From Azonexus sp. (GTDB lineage Bacteria; Pseudomonadota; Gammaproteobacteria; Burkholderiales; Rhodocyclaceae): a stretch of 9,259 nt of DNA. The position numbers were made by a program, and so were the translations under genes. Shown piece after piece: positions 1 through 7,288 of this stretch. The DNA is taken from NCBI GenBank assembly GCA_030697085.1, contig JAUYQT010000250.1:1-9259 (forward strand), read 5' to 3'. Numbering within the stretch: the first letter of the stretch is position 1; every line of letters begins with the position of its first letter. The notes under the pieces were generated by a model that made no database searches, was not told the DNA's origin, and saw only the letters and a program-made list of their open reading frames with translations.

Positions 1-26
1 TTGGCTGTGAGCGCGAGGTGGTCCAC

Positions 27-1976
27 TCAAACATCCGCCTCGACCAGCCCGCCATCCTTCTCCATCCACGCCCGTCGGCCCGCCGCTTCGCCTTTGCCCA
101 TCAGCAGGGTAAAGGTGGTGGCCATTTCGACGATCATTTCGCGGGAAGCTTTAAAGGGAACCAGCCGGCGGGTATCCGGGCAGAGCGTGGTTTCCCAGAG
201 CTGGTCGGGGTTCATTTCACCGAGACCCTTGAAGCGGGAGACGGTGATCTTGTTTTCCGAAACGCCTTCGTCGGCCAGCTTGGTCAGTGTTTGCTGCTTT
301 TCGGCTTCGTCGAGGCAATAGATCTTGCGGGTGTGGCCGCGTGCTTCGACATCGACGCGGAAGAGCGGCGGCTGGGCGACGTGGATATGACCGCGTTGAA
401 TCAACGCTGGAAAGTGCTTGAGGAACAGCGTGAACAGCAGCACCTGAATGTGGCTGCCATCCACGTCGGCGTCGGACATCACAATGATGCGGCCGTAACG
501 CAAGCCGCTGACGTCGACCGTGTCGATCTGCTCAATGCCGTGCGGATCGACGCCGACTGCCACTGAAATATCGTGCACTTCGTTGTTCTTGAAGAGCTGG
601 TCGCGGTCGACTTCCCAAGTGTTCAAAACCTTGCCGCGCAAGGGCAGCACGGCCTGGGTTTCCTTGTCGCGGCCTTGCTTGGCGGAGCCACCGGCCGAAT
701 CGCCCTCAACGAGAAAAATCTCGTTGCGGCTGAGGTCTTCGGATTCGCAATCGGTCAGTTTGCCGGGCAGGGTGGCGATGCCGGAGGATTTCTTCTTTTC
801 CACCTTCTGAGTGGATTTCATCCGGTTCTGCGCCGCCTTGACGGCCAGTTCGGCAATCTTCTTGCCATACTCGGCATGGCTGTTCAGCCACAGCTCGAAC
901 GGGTCGCGGACCATTTGCGAGACCAGCTTGTAGGTGTCGCGGCTGGTCAGCTTTTCCTTGGTCTGGCCCTGGAATTGCGGGTCGAGCACCTTGGCGGAGA
1001 GCAGGTAGGTCATCCGGCCGCAGACATCTTCCTGCGCCAGTTTGACCTTGGCGGGCAGGATGGCGTGGTGGTCGGCGAAGGTCTTGATCGCCTCGAAGAC
1101 GCCGGCCTTGAGCCCGGCCTCGTGCGTGCCGCCGTCCAGCGTCGGGATCAGATTGACATAGCTTTCCGGCTTGCCGCCGCCTTCCTCGAACCAGGCCAGC
1201 GCCCAGGTGGCGCCTTCGCCGACGGCGAAACCGTTGGCGGTTTCAACAAATTTTTCGCTGACGAAAATCGGCACGATCGGCTCGCCGACCATCATTTCGG
1301 CCAGGTAATCGGCCATGCCGTTCTGGTAGCACCAGGTCTTCTTGGGAAATCCCTCGATTTCCAGGTCGACCGTAACATTCGGCATCAATACGGCTTTCGA
1401 GCGCAGCAGGTGCTCCAGTTGCGCCAGATTGACCTTCGGTGAATCGAAATACCTGGGGTTGGGCTGGATGCGGACGGTGGTGCCGGTGTTGCGCTGGCCG
1501 CAATCGCCGATCCGGGTCAGCGGCTCGGTGACGAAACCATCGCCAAAGGCAATCCGGTAAATGCCGCCGCCGCGCTTGATTTCGACCTCCAGTCGGGTCG
1601 ACAGCGCATTGGTCACCGAGACGCCGACGCCATGCAATCCACCCGAGAAGCGGTAGGCGTTGCCGGCTTCCTTCTTGTTGAACTTGCCGCCGGCGTGCAG
1701 CTTGCAGAAAACCAGTTCGACTGCCGGTCTGCCTTCTTCCGGATGCATTTCGACCGGAATGCCGCGGCCGTTGTCGGTCACCTCAATGACGCCGTCGGCC
1801 CGCACCAGCACCGCAATTTTCTTCGTGTAGCCGGCCAGCGCCTCGTCGGCGGCGTTGTCGATGACTTCCTGGACGATGTGGGTCGGGCAGGTCGTTCGGG
1901 TGTACATGCCCGGGCGTTCCTTGACGGGTTCAAGGTCTTTCAGGACGCGGATGGAGGAGGCGGAGTAGTCAGTCAT
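27..1976 (-). CDS. parE: DNA topoisomerase IV subunit B (ParE), complete
   Basis: ParE is the ATPase subunit of topoisomerase IV, which with ParC decatenates replicated chromosomes and relaxes supercoils. The 649 residues match the family's usual length. The GHKL ATPase domain shows EVIDNAADEA at 37-46 (E37 the expected general base, N41 the Mg-binding Asn), DNGRG at 68-72 and the lid glycines GGLHGVG at 112-118. The TOPRIM domain has EGDSAGG at 424-430, DADVDGSH at 502-509 and RFKGLGEMNP at 581-590. The C-terminus (RRAWMEKDG, then EADV) aligns with the end of E. coli ParE as I remember it, and the short C-terminal region argues for ParE rather than GyrB. The ATG is chosen because the N-terminus fits ParE; no good Shine-Dalgarno precedes it. 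Only 26 bases follow the stop. A GTG sits directly after the TGA and could start the next gene (parC would be usual), but this cannot be judged from the window. Confidence 0.97.
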   Translation of the reverse strand: MTDYSASSIRVLKDLEPVKERPGMYTRTTCPTHIVQEVIDNAADEALAGYTKKIAVLVRADGVIEVTDNGRGIPVEMHPEEGRPAVELVFCKLHAGGKFNKKEAGNAYRFSGGLHGVGVSVTNALSTRLEVEIKRGGGIYRIAFGDGFVTEPLTRIGDCGQRNTGTTVRIQPNPRYFDSPKVNLAQLEHLLRSKAVLMPNVTVDLEIEGFPKKTWCYQNGMADYLAEMMVGEPIVPIFVSEKFVETANGFAVGEGATWALAWFEEGGGKPESYVNLIPTLDGGTHEAGLKAGVFEAIKTFADHHAILPAKVKLAQEDVCGRMTYLLSAKVLDPQFQGQTKEKLTSRDTYKLVSQMVRDPFELWLNSHAEYGKKIAELAVKAAQNRMKSTQKVEKKKSSGIATLPGKLTDCESEDLSRNEIFLVEGDSAGGSAKQGRDKETQAVLPLRGKVLNTWEVDRDQLFKNNEVHDISVAVGVDPHGIEQIDTVDVSGLRYGRIIVMSDADVDGSHIQVLLFTLFLKHFPALIQRGHIHVAQPPLFRVDVEARGHTRKIYCLDEAEKQQTLTKLADEGVSENKITVSRFKGLGEMNPDQLWETTLCPDTRRLVPFKASREMIVEMATTFTLLMGKGEAAGRRAWMEKDGGLVEADV

Positions 1977-2001
1977 GGATTTTCAAAAACAAGGGAGTGT
2001 T

Positions 2002-2013
2002 GCGGTCGACCGC
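2002..2013. repeat. 12-bp perfect palindrome in the parE leader
   Basis: GCGGTCGACCGC is a perfect 12-bp palindrome lying 26-37 bases upstream of the parE start codon. It is flanked by two similar A-rich words on the plus strand, CAAAAACAAGGGA (1984-1996) and GAAAAACAGAGGA (2014-2026). It could be an operator half-site pair or a small leader hairpin in the parE transcript. A chance GC-rich palindrome is also possible, and no known regulator is recognised. Confidence 0.4.
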
Positions 2014-2037
2014 GAAAAACAGAGGAAAACGGCGTGG

Positions 2038-2085
2038 ATTCTAACTCGCTCCATTCACCTCGGGCGTTCGCATATTTACTAGAAT
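2038..2085. promoter_or_regulatory. Candidate divergent -10 elements for parE and yedI
   Basis: The only intergenic space between divergent parE and yedI contains two outward-facing TAGAAT hexamers. One is on the minus strand at 2038-2043 (reads toward parE) and one on the plus strand at 2080-2085 (reads toward yedI). TAGAAT differs by one base from the sigma-70 -10 consensus. No convincing -35 hexamer is seen at 16-18 bp from either, so these are suggestive only. The predicted yedI leader would be about 25 bases, and the parE leader about 55. Confidence 0.3.
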
Positions 2086-2117
2086 GGGTGGCTGTTTAAA
2101 GTGAAGATGGAAGAACA

Positions 2118-3044
2118 ATGGCCGGAGCCAGCCTGCTTACCCTGATTGACGATATTGCGTCTGTCCTCGATGACGTCGCCTTGATGACCAAGGTGGCGGC
2201 CAAAAAAACGGCCGGTGTACTGGGTGATGATCTGGCCCTGAATGCCGAGCAGGTTTCCGGCGTGCGGGCTGAGCGTGAATTGCCGGTGGTGTGGGCGGTG
2301 GCGGTTGGCTCGCTGAAAAACAAGTTGATTCTGGTGCCGGCGGCGCTGGCGATCAGCGCTTTCATCCCTTGGGCCGTGACACCGTTGCTGATGATTGGCG
2401 GCTTTTATCTCTGCCTCGAAGGTGTCGAGAAATTGGCGCATAAGTGGCTGCATGCGCCAGAAGAAGCAGCGGCACAGCACGCCGATAAATTGGCCGCACT
2501 GGCGGATGAAAATGTCGACATGGCGGTCTTTGAGGCCGACAAGATCAAGGGAGCGATTCGCACCGATTTTGTGCTCTCGGCAGAAATTATTGTGATTGCG
2601 CTGGGTACGGTGGCGAGTCAGCCCTTTTCTTCGCAGGTTGCGGTATTGGCCAGCATCGGCCTGATCATGACGGTGGGGGTTTATGGCATCGTCGCCGGGA
2701 TCGTCAAGATGGACGATATCGGATTTTATCTGCTGAAAAAATCCGGGGCCGTGGCTCGCTTGATCGGCAAGGGCCTGGTGCTGGCTGCACCAAAATTGAT
2801 GAAGGCGCTAACCGTCATTGGCACCGTGGCGATGTTCATGGTCGGCGGCGGTATTCTCAGCCACGGCCTGTCGCCGGTTCATCACGGCATTGAGCAGGTT
2901 GCCGGCATGGTCGGCATGCTGGGTGGCGTGGTCTCGCTGGTGCTGGATATCGGGGTGGGGTTGCTTGGTGGTGTACTGGCGCTATTTGTGGTTAAGGGCG
3001 TGGCCCGCGTGATGGCGGCGGTGAAAGGAAAAAATCATGAGTAA
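2118..3044 (+). CDS. yedI: Inner-membrane protein YedI (DUF808 family)
   Basis: This 308-residue protein matches the DUF808/YedI family along its whole length. The N-terminal signature [14 protein letters not shown] (6-19), the block [13 protein letters not shown] (27-39), then [15 protein letters not shown] (45-59), ITP-like TPLLMIGG (88-95) and [10 protein letters not shown] (142-151) all resemble E. coli YedI as I recall it. Hydrophobic stretches near 70-100, 151-166, 174-196, 226-250 and 268-294 suggest a multi-pass inner-membrane protein. The family has no established biochemical function, and none is assigned here. The ATG is preceded by GGAAGAA at a suitable distance, and the N-terminus fits the family exactly. 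The last codons overlap the start of the following small ORF by 8 bases, suggesting translational coupling. Confidence 0.93.
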   Translation: MAGASLLTLIDDIASVLDDVALMTKVAAKKTAGVLGDDLALNAEQVSGVRAERELPVVWAVAVGSLKNKLILVPAALAISAFIPWAVTPLLMIGGFYLCLEGVEKLAHKWLHAPEEAAAQHADKLAALADENVDMAVFEADKIKGAIRTDFVLSAEIIVIALGTVASQPFSSQVAVLASIGLIMTVGVYGIVAGIVKMDDIGFYLLKKSGAVARLIGKGLVLAAPKLMKALTVIGTVAMFMVGGGILSHGLSPVHHGIEQVAGMVGMLGGVVSLVLDIGVGLLGGVLALFVVKGVARVMAAVKGKNHE

Positions 3045-3192
3045 GGCGCTTCGCCTTTCCGAAAAACAGTTTCGTTTTGGTCTGTGGATTGTCGCCATTG
3101 TTTTTGCCAGTTTTTTGATTGGGCTGGGTGGGACGGTGGTCCAGAATCTGCCGCAAGATTTGCCAAAAACCGGAGGCTTGACCAGCGATTAG
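3037..3192 (+). CDS. Small single-pass membrane protein, 51 aa, coupled to yedI
   Basis: An ATG at 3037 lies inside the last codons of yedI (the yedI TAA is at 3042-3044) and opens a 51-codon frame ending at TAG 3190-3192. AAAGGA about 8-12 bases upstream of the ATG is a plausible ribosome binding site, within the yedI coding sequence. The protein starts [15 protein letters not shown], has one strong hydrophobic helix at about residues 16-34 ([17 protein letters not shown]), and a short polar tail ([15 protein letters not shown]). A basic N-terminus before the helix suggests an N-in orientation. No family is recognised. The clean membrane-helix composition, the binding site and the 8-base overlap with yedI make it more than a chance ORF. 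A role linked to YedI is inference from position only. Confidence 0.62.
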   Translation: MSKALRLSEKQFRFGLWIVAIVFASFLIGLGGTVVQNLPQDLPKTGGLTSD

Positions 3193-3384
3193 TGGCCGGT
3201 ATCGTTGAACACTTTAGTCCCGGACATGTCTATATCACGATAAAAACCTTTGCCTTGCCTGCCGATGTCGCTGATGCTTTGCGTTGTGGTCGAAAAATTG
3301 ACGCCATCCGTTTGCTGCGTGTGAGCTGGAAAATTGCGGGTGGCAGAAAAAGCAATGGCACCACTATTTGTGTCATATTCATGA
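3192..3384 (+). pseudogene. Probable frameshifted remnant of a small L7/L12 C-terminal-like protein
   Basis: From a GTG at 3192, overlapping the TAG of the preceding ORF, the frame encodes a stretch ending ALPADVADALRCGRKIDAIR plus LLR by 3320. That resembles the start of the ribosomal protein L7/L12 C-terminal fold as found in small uncharacterised proteins, where it is normally followed by a glycine/leucine helix turn and a KEAK-like helix. The open frame then turns into non-family sequence (to a stop at 3411-3413). Skipping one A in the AAAA run at 3330-3333 gives VSWKLRVAEKAMAPLF and a stop at 3382-3384, closer to the expected AEAKAM-like helix. I therefore read it as a decayed gene. The family match is from memory and is short. 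It could instead be a short noncanonical protein or a chance resemblance. It has no convincing start or binding site of its own. Confidence 0.35.
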
Positions 3385-3623
3385 AAGAGAATTCGGGAAA
3401 GGTCGCTGGATAATTGCCGAACTCCTTAGCCCGATAGTCCCGGGGAATGGGTATTTACGCGATTAGTGCCATCCCGCAGACTGCCTCCCCGATTCTTTCT
3501 GCGCCGCAATGTTGAATATCCGTAACGTCAAATCTGTATTGTTGCGGGTATGACTGCGGCAATAGTGCTATTTTGGATAAGTCACTTTCGCTTCACCATC
3601 CTTTGGATTTTTGATATTCGTTC
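3385..3623 (+). promoter_or_regulatory. Gene-free region upstream of the PBP gene, with candidate extended -10
   Basis: No coding sequence or RNA gene is recognised in these 239 bases. The best promoter-like signal is TGCTATTTT at 3566-3574, an extended -10 (TGN plus a TATTTT hexamer) about 50 bases before the PBP start. TTGTTG at 3539-3544 is a poorly spaced -35 candidate. The stretch also carries second copies of two short words that occur near 3185-3223: TAGTCCCGG (3435-3443) and GCGATTAGTG (3459-3468). No intrinsic terminator for the yedI unit is visible here. Confidence 0.3.
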
Positions 3624-6600
3624 ATGCTTGGTCATAATCCTCAAGATAGCCTCCCACGACCACGCAAGCGTTGGAAACTTTATCTTTCCGTCGTCAGCCT
3701 CTTTCTGTTTATAGCGATTGCTGTCGTCGGCTGGATTGAACTGAAGGAATCCCATTTTCAGGCCTGGTACTTCACCAAACAGGCGCAAGCCTCGACCTGG
3801 ACTGTTGAAAGCGGCGGCGACAAGAATATCTGGTTGCCCAGCGCCGGGCCGTATGATCAACGTCTGGGCTATGCGCAAATCCACGCTTTCCTGCCACGCC
3901 TGACGAGTGCCGGTTTTTCGATTAGTGCTCAGGCAAGGCAGTCAGCCGGCTTCCGCTCGCTTGTCGAACGGGGATTTTTCCCGATTTATCGGGAGAAATC
4001 CCGGGCCGGCTTGAGAATTCTTGATCGGCGCGACCAAGCGCTCTACACCAGTCGCTATCCCCGCATGCATTACGCCAGCTTTGAGGCGATTCCCCCGGTG
4101 CTGGTCGAAGCGCTGCTCTACATCGAAAATCGTGACCTGCTCGACCCAAGTGTGCCGAAACTTAATCCGGCGGTCGATTGGGGACGACTTTCCCGAGTTG
4201 CGGTGGACCAGGCCCGGCGCAAACTCAAACTGGGTGGGGGCCGGGCCGGGGGCAGTACATTGGCAACGCAGATTGAAAAGTTCCGCCACTCCCCGGGCGG
4301 ACGAACCCAAAATGCCGATGACAAGTACCATCAGATGATTTCTGGCACGCTGCGCGCTTATCAGGACGGTGAAGAAACGCTGCCCGCCCGCCGGCGCATT
4401 GTGCTCGACTTCTTCAACTCGGTTCCCCTGGGCGGTGTCGCCGGCTACGGCGAAGTCAATGGTCTGGGCGACGGGTTGGGCGCCTGGTACGGACGGGATC
4501 TCGCGACGATCAATCAACTGCTGCATGACGCCGCGGCCGACCCTATTGAACGGGCAACCGCCTTCAAGCAGGCGCTATCCCTGCTGGTTGCTCAACGCCG
4601 TCCCTCGGGTTTGCTGGGCGACACCACGGGCCGCCTGAATGCCCTGACCGATAGTTATATCCGCCTGCTGGGTGACGACAAACTGATCCCGGACGACCTG
4701 CGTCAGGCGGCGCTCAATGTGAAAATAAGTCCTGCCCGCCAGGCTCGCCTCGACGAAGATATTTCGTTTATTGAGCGGAAAGCGGTCAACGAAATCCGCG
4801 GCACACTCGGTGATCTGCTCAACATCGAGAATTTATACACGCTCGACCGTATCGATCTTGACGTCCGCAGCACCTTCGATGGTCCCAGTCAGCAAGCCGT
4901 TACGCGTCTCCTTGGTCGCCTGAAGAGTCCCACCTATCTGGCTTGTGCCGGCCTCAAGGAGGCGCGGCTACTGGCCAAGGGTGATCCTCAACAGGTTAAT
5001 TACAGTTTCACCCTCTACGAGCGCATGCCGGAGGCCAATGTCTTGCGTATTCAAGCCGACAATCTGGATCAACCGCTTGATATCAACGCGGGAACGAAGC
5101 TCGATCTCGGTTCGAGTGCCAAGTTTAGAACGCTGGTTTCCTATTTGCTGGTGATCGCTGACCTGCATCAGCGCTATGCCTCGCTAAGGTCGGAGGCGTT
5201 GGCCGAGGTGCCGCGCCACCCGGCTGATCATCTGAGCAACTGGGCGATCGAAAGCCTGCGCAGCAAGCCGGAAATGACCCTTGAAGAATTGCTGGAAGCG
5301 GCGATGGAACGCCGCTATTCAGCGAGTCCCGGTGAAACTTTCTTTACTGGTGGCGGCATCCATCGCTTCAGTAATTTCAAGCATGATGAAGATGGTCAGC
5401 AACCGAGCGTGGCGGAAGCGCTTGAGCAATCGGTGAATCTGGTTTTTATCCGCCTCATGCGCGACATCGTTCACTACCATGCCTACGAAGCGGTCAATGC
5501 ACCAGCTCGTCGTTTGCGAGATGGTGACAATGCTGTTCGTCAGGCTTTTCTTAACCAGTTTGCTGAACGGGACGGTCTGGGATTTCTTCGCAGCTACTGG
5601 CACAAATATCGCGACATCGCGCCCGAAGAGCGCCTCGTAATTCTCAGTGATTCCGTGCCATCGCGGCAGGTCCCCCAAGCGGCGGCTTACCTGGGTGTTC
5701 TGCCGAAAAGCGATTTCTCCAGTTTCGCAGGCTTTATGCGCCAGCGTCTGGGAGACAAGGCGGGCACTGAACGCGGCCTGCGGCAATTGTTTGATGCCCA
5801 TGCCAGCCGTCAATATAGTTTGGCTGATCAAGGCTATCTGGCTCGTGTGCATCCGCTCGAACTCTGGTTGGTCGGGCATTTGCAGCGCAATCCTGAGGCA
5901 ACGTTGAAAGACGTCGTGGCGGCCAGTATCGAGGCGCGTCAGGCCGCATCGCAATGGCTCTTCGCTACGCGCTTTAAACATGCCCAGCAAGTGCGTATCA
6001 ACATCATCGTCGAGGTTGTGACTTTTGAACGGATCGCAGAGGAATGGCGGCGTCTGGGCTACCCTTTTGAACATCTTGTGCCCTCGCTGGCAACCGCCAT
6101 CGGCAGTTCAGCCGATCGACCGGCCGCCCTTGCCGAGTTGATGGGCATTGTTGCAAACGATGGTATTCGACGGCCAACGGTACGGATTGATGAATTGCTC
6201 TTTGCTGCCGGGACGCCGTTTGAAACCCAACTCAAACGCCAGTCCGAATCAGGGGTGAGGGTGATGCCCGTCGAAGTCGCTCAAGTAACTCGCCGTGCGC
6301 TGTTGCGTGTGGTGGATAGCGGAACGGCGCGTCGCGTCAAAGCGGTTTATCGGGATGCCAGCGATGCGCCGCTGGCTGTGGGCGGCAAGACGGGCACGGG
6401 CGATCACCGTAGTAAAGTCGTCGACGCCAATGGCAATGTACGCAGCACCCGGGTGATGAATCGTGCCGCAACTTTTGCCTTCTACATTGGCGACCGATTC
6501 TATGGCGTCGTGACCGCCTTTGTGCCGGGTTCGCAGGCGGCGAACTATGACTTTACTTCGGCGCTACCAGTACAGATTCTCAAAGAAATAGAGCCTGCGC

Positions 6601-6653
6601 TGCGGCCGCTGATTTCGGATCGCCCAGCGGCTGAGGCGCGCTGTCAGGATTAG
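3624..6653 (+). CDS. Large class A penicillin-binding-protein-like enzyme (GT51 plus transpeptidase), atypical
   Basis: This 1009-residue protein has a single N-terminal membrane helix (about 20-41) and a periplasmic body, as expected for a bifunctional peptidoglycan synthase. The glycosyltransferase-51 region shows an EDR-like motif IENRD with E168, then GGSTLATQ at 209-216. The following RK..E-type motif reads DKYHQ, with Q237 where a second catalytic Glu normally lies. The transpeptidase domain has all three active-site motifs: SSAK (S497 to K500), SVN (603-605) and KTGT (922-925). About 215 residues separate SVN from the PSLATAIGSS block (820-829), far more than in PBP1a or PBP1b. Roles in peptidoglycan polymerisation and cross-linking are inferred from the family. 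Glycosyltransferase activity is uncertain because of Q237. The ATG at 3624 is the first possible start after an in-frame TGA at 3612-3614, but it lacks a clear Shine-Dalgarno sequence. Flanking genes are unrelated, so it is probably monocistronic. Confidence 0.88.
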   Translation: MLGHNPQDSLPRPRKRWKLYLSVVSLFLFIAIAVVGWIELKESHFQAWYFTKQAQASTWTVESGGDKNIWLPSAGPYDQRLGYAQIHAFLPRLTSAGFSISAQARQSAGFRSLVERGFFPIYREKSRAGLRILDRRDQALYTSRYPRMHYASFEAIPPVLVEALLYIENRDLLDPSVPKLNPAVDWGRLSRVAVDQARRKLKLGGGRAGGSTLATQIEKFRHSPGGRTQNADDKYHQMISGTLRAYQDGEETLPARRRIVLDFFNSVPLGGVAGYGEVNGLGDGLGAWYGRDLATINQLLHDAAADPIERATAFKQALSLLVAQRRPSGLLGDTTGRLNALTDSYIRLLGDDKLIPDDLRQAALNVKISPARQARLDEDISFIERKAVNEIRGTLGDLLNIENLYTLDRIDLDVRSTFDGPSQQAVTRLLGRLKSPTYLACAGLKEARLLAKGDPQQVNYSFTLYERMPEANVLRIQADNLDQPLDINAGTKLDLGSSAKFRTLVSYLLVIADLHQRYASLRSEALAEVPRHPADHLSNWAIESLRSKPEMTLEELLEAAMERRYSASPGETFFTGGGIHRFSNFKHDEDGQQPSVAEALEQSVNLVFIRLMRDIVHYHAYEAVNAPARRLRDGDNAVRQAFLNQFAERDGLGFLRSYWHKYRDIAPEERLVILSDSVPSRQVPQAAAYLGVLPKSDFSSFAGFMRQRLGDKAGTERGLRQLFDAHASRQYSLADQGYLARVHPLELWLVGHLQRNPEATLKDVVAASIEARQAASQWLFATRFKHAQQVRINIIVEVVTFERIAEEWRRLGYPFEHLVPSLATAIGSSADRPAALAELMGIVANDGIRRPTVRIDELLFAAGTPFETQLKRQSESGVRVMPVEVAQVTRRALLRVVDSGTARRVKAVYRDASDAPLAVGGKTGTGDHRSKVVDANGNVRSTRVMNRAATFAFYIGDRFYGVVTAFVPGSQAANYDFTSALPVQILKEIEPALRPLISDRPAAEARCQD

Positions 6654-6763
6654 CCGTCGGCGGCCTTGCCTGCGCTGCGCCTTACATTTTGTTGCAATAG
6701 CACGTCATCCCGGCTTGGCTTTTCCACGTTAAGCAAAGACGACTATTGAAAGAAATGAAAATA

Positions 6764-7246
6764 ATGAAACGTATCCTGATGGTGCTGGCGGCGACAGCCG
6801 GCCTTGCCTCACCCGTGCTTGCTGCCGATTTTGGTGTATCGGTGAATATTGGCCAGCCCGGTTTTTATGGTCAGCTCGATATCGGCGGCTTCCCCCGGCC
6901 GGCCCTGATTTATTCACAGCCCGTCCTGGTTCACCGGGCTCCGCACCGTCCTCCGCCGATTTATTTACGGGTTCCTCCCGGCCATACCAAGCACTGGAGC
7001 AAGCACTGCCACAAATACAACGCCTGCGGTCAACCAGTTTATTTCGTCAAAAATGACTGGTACAACCGCGAATACGCCCCGCGTTACCAAGCGCAGCGTA
7101 GCGAGCATCGCGGTGGTGGGCGTGATCAATACCGGGATAACTATCGCGGCGACGACAGGGGCGACAATCGGCATGATAGCCGTGGCAATGACCACGACAG
7201 AGGGCATGGACGCGGTCGCGATCATGACCGTGATCGTGACCGCTAG
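6764..7246 (+). CDS. Exported Arg/Asp/His-rich small protein, function unknown
   Basis: The protein begins MKRILMVLAATAGLASPVLA, a typical Sec signal peptide with likely cleavage after residue 20 (VLA before ADF). The mature part (about 140 residues) has a Gly/Pro-rich segment (GQPGFYGQLDIGG), a Pro-rich run (RAPHRPPPIYLRVPPGH), and a compact block with two cysteines (C82 and C88, HCHKYNACGQPVYFV, then WYN). The last 50 residues are almost only Arg, Asp, Gly, His and Asn. I recall similar hypothetical exported proteins in Rhodocyclales but know no function. The His-rich tail could bind metal or be simply disordered. Start choice: in-frame TTG at 6746, ATG at 6755 and ATG at 6764 are all possible. 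The ATG at 6764 gives the cleanest signal peptide, with a weak GAAAG upstream. It converges with yajD; no terminator is evident between the two genes. Confidence 0.78.
   Translation: MKRILMVLAATAGLASPVLAADFGVSVNIGQPGFYGQLDIGGFPRPALIYSQPVLVHRAPHRPPPIYLRVPPGHTKHWSKHCHKYNACGQPVYFVKNDWYNREYAPRYQAQRSEHRGGGRDQYRDNYRGDDRGDNRHDSRGNDHDRGHGRGRDHDRDRDR
7112..7243 (+). repeat. Degenerate short tandem repeat encoding the Arg/Asp/His-rich tail
   Basis: The 3' end of the exported-protein gene is built from degenerate six-base units such as CGTGAT, CGTGAC and CGCGAT. They encode repeated Arg-Asp, His-Asp-Arg and Arg-Gly pairs, ending in RDHDRDRDR. This pattern favours slippage and length variation between strains. 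Confidence 0.6.
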
Positions 7247-7288
7247 ACAATTCGGCTAGCCTGAAAATGGCTGATTGGCATGGTGGAC

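Noticed and set aside
573..1442. Long plus-strand open frame of 289 codons opposite parE
   Set aside because: It is antisense to an unmistakable, fully conserved ParE, has no recognised motif, and long shadow frames are common in GC-rich genes.
3084..3413. 109-codon frame from ATG 3084 as one intact protein
   Set aside because: Its first third overlaps the small membrane ORF in another frame and is Cys/Trp-rich with no sensible composition. Only the part after 3192 has a family-like segment, and it loses the pattern after 3333.
3445..3454. NarL-type heptamer (TACCCAT on the minus strand)
   Set aside because: A single heptamer without a paired inverted copy at the expected spacing is expected by chance in a sequence of this length.
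5319..6074. Minus-strand open frame of 251 codons inside the PBP gene
   Set aside because: It lies entirely opposite the PBP transpeptidase domain, has no recognisable domain or binding site, and is best read as a shadow frame.
6654..6700. Intrinsic terminator after the PBP gene
   Set aside because: Only a 4-bp GC stem (GCCG and CGGC) is visible just after the stop, with no T-run.
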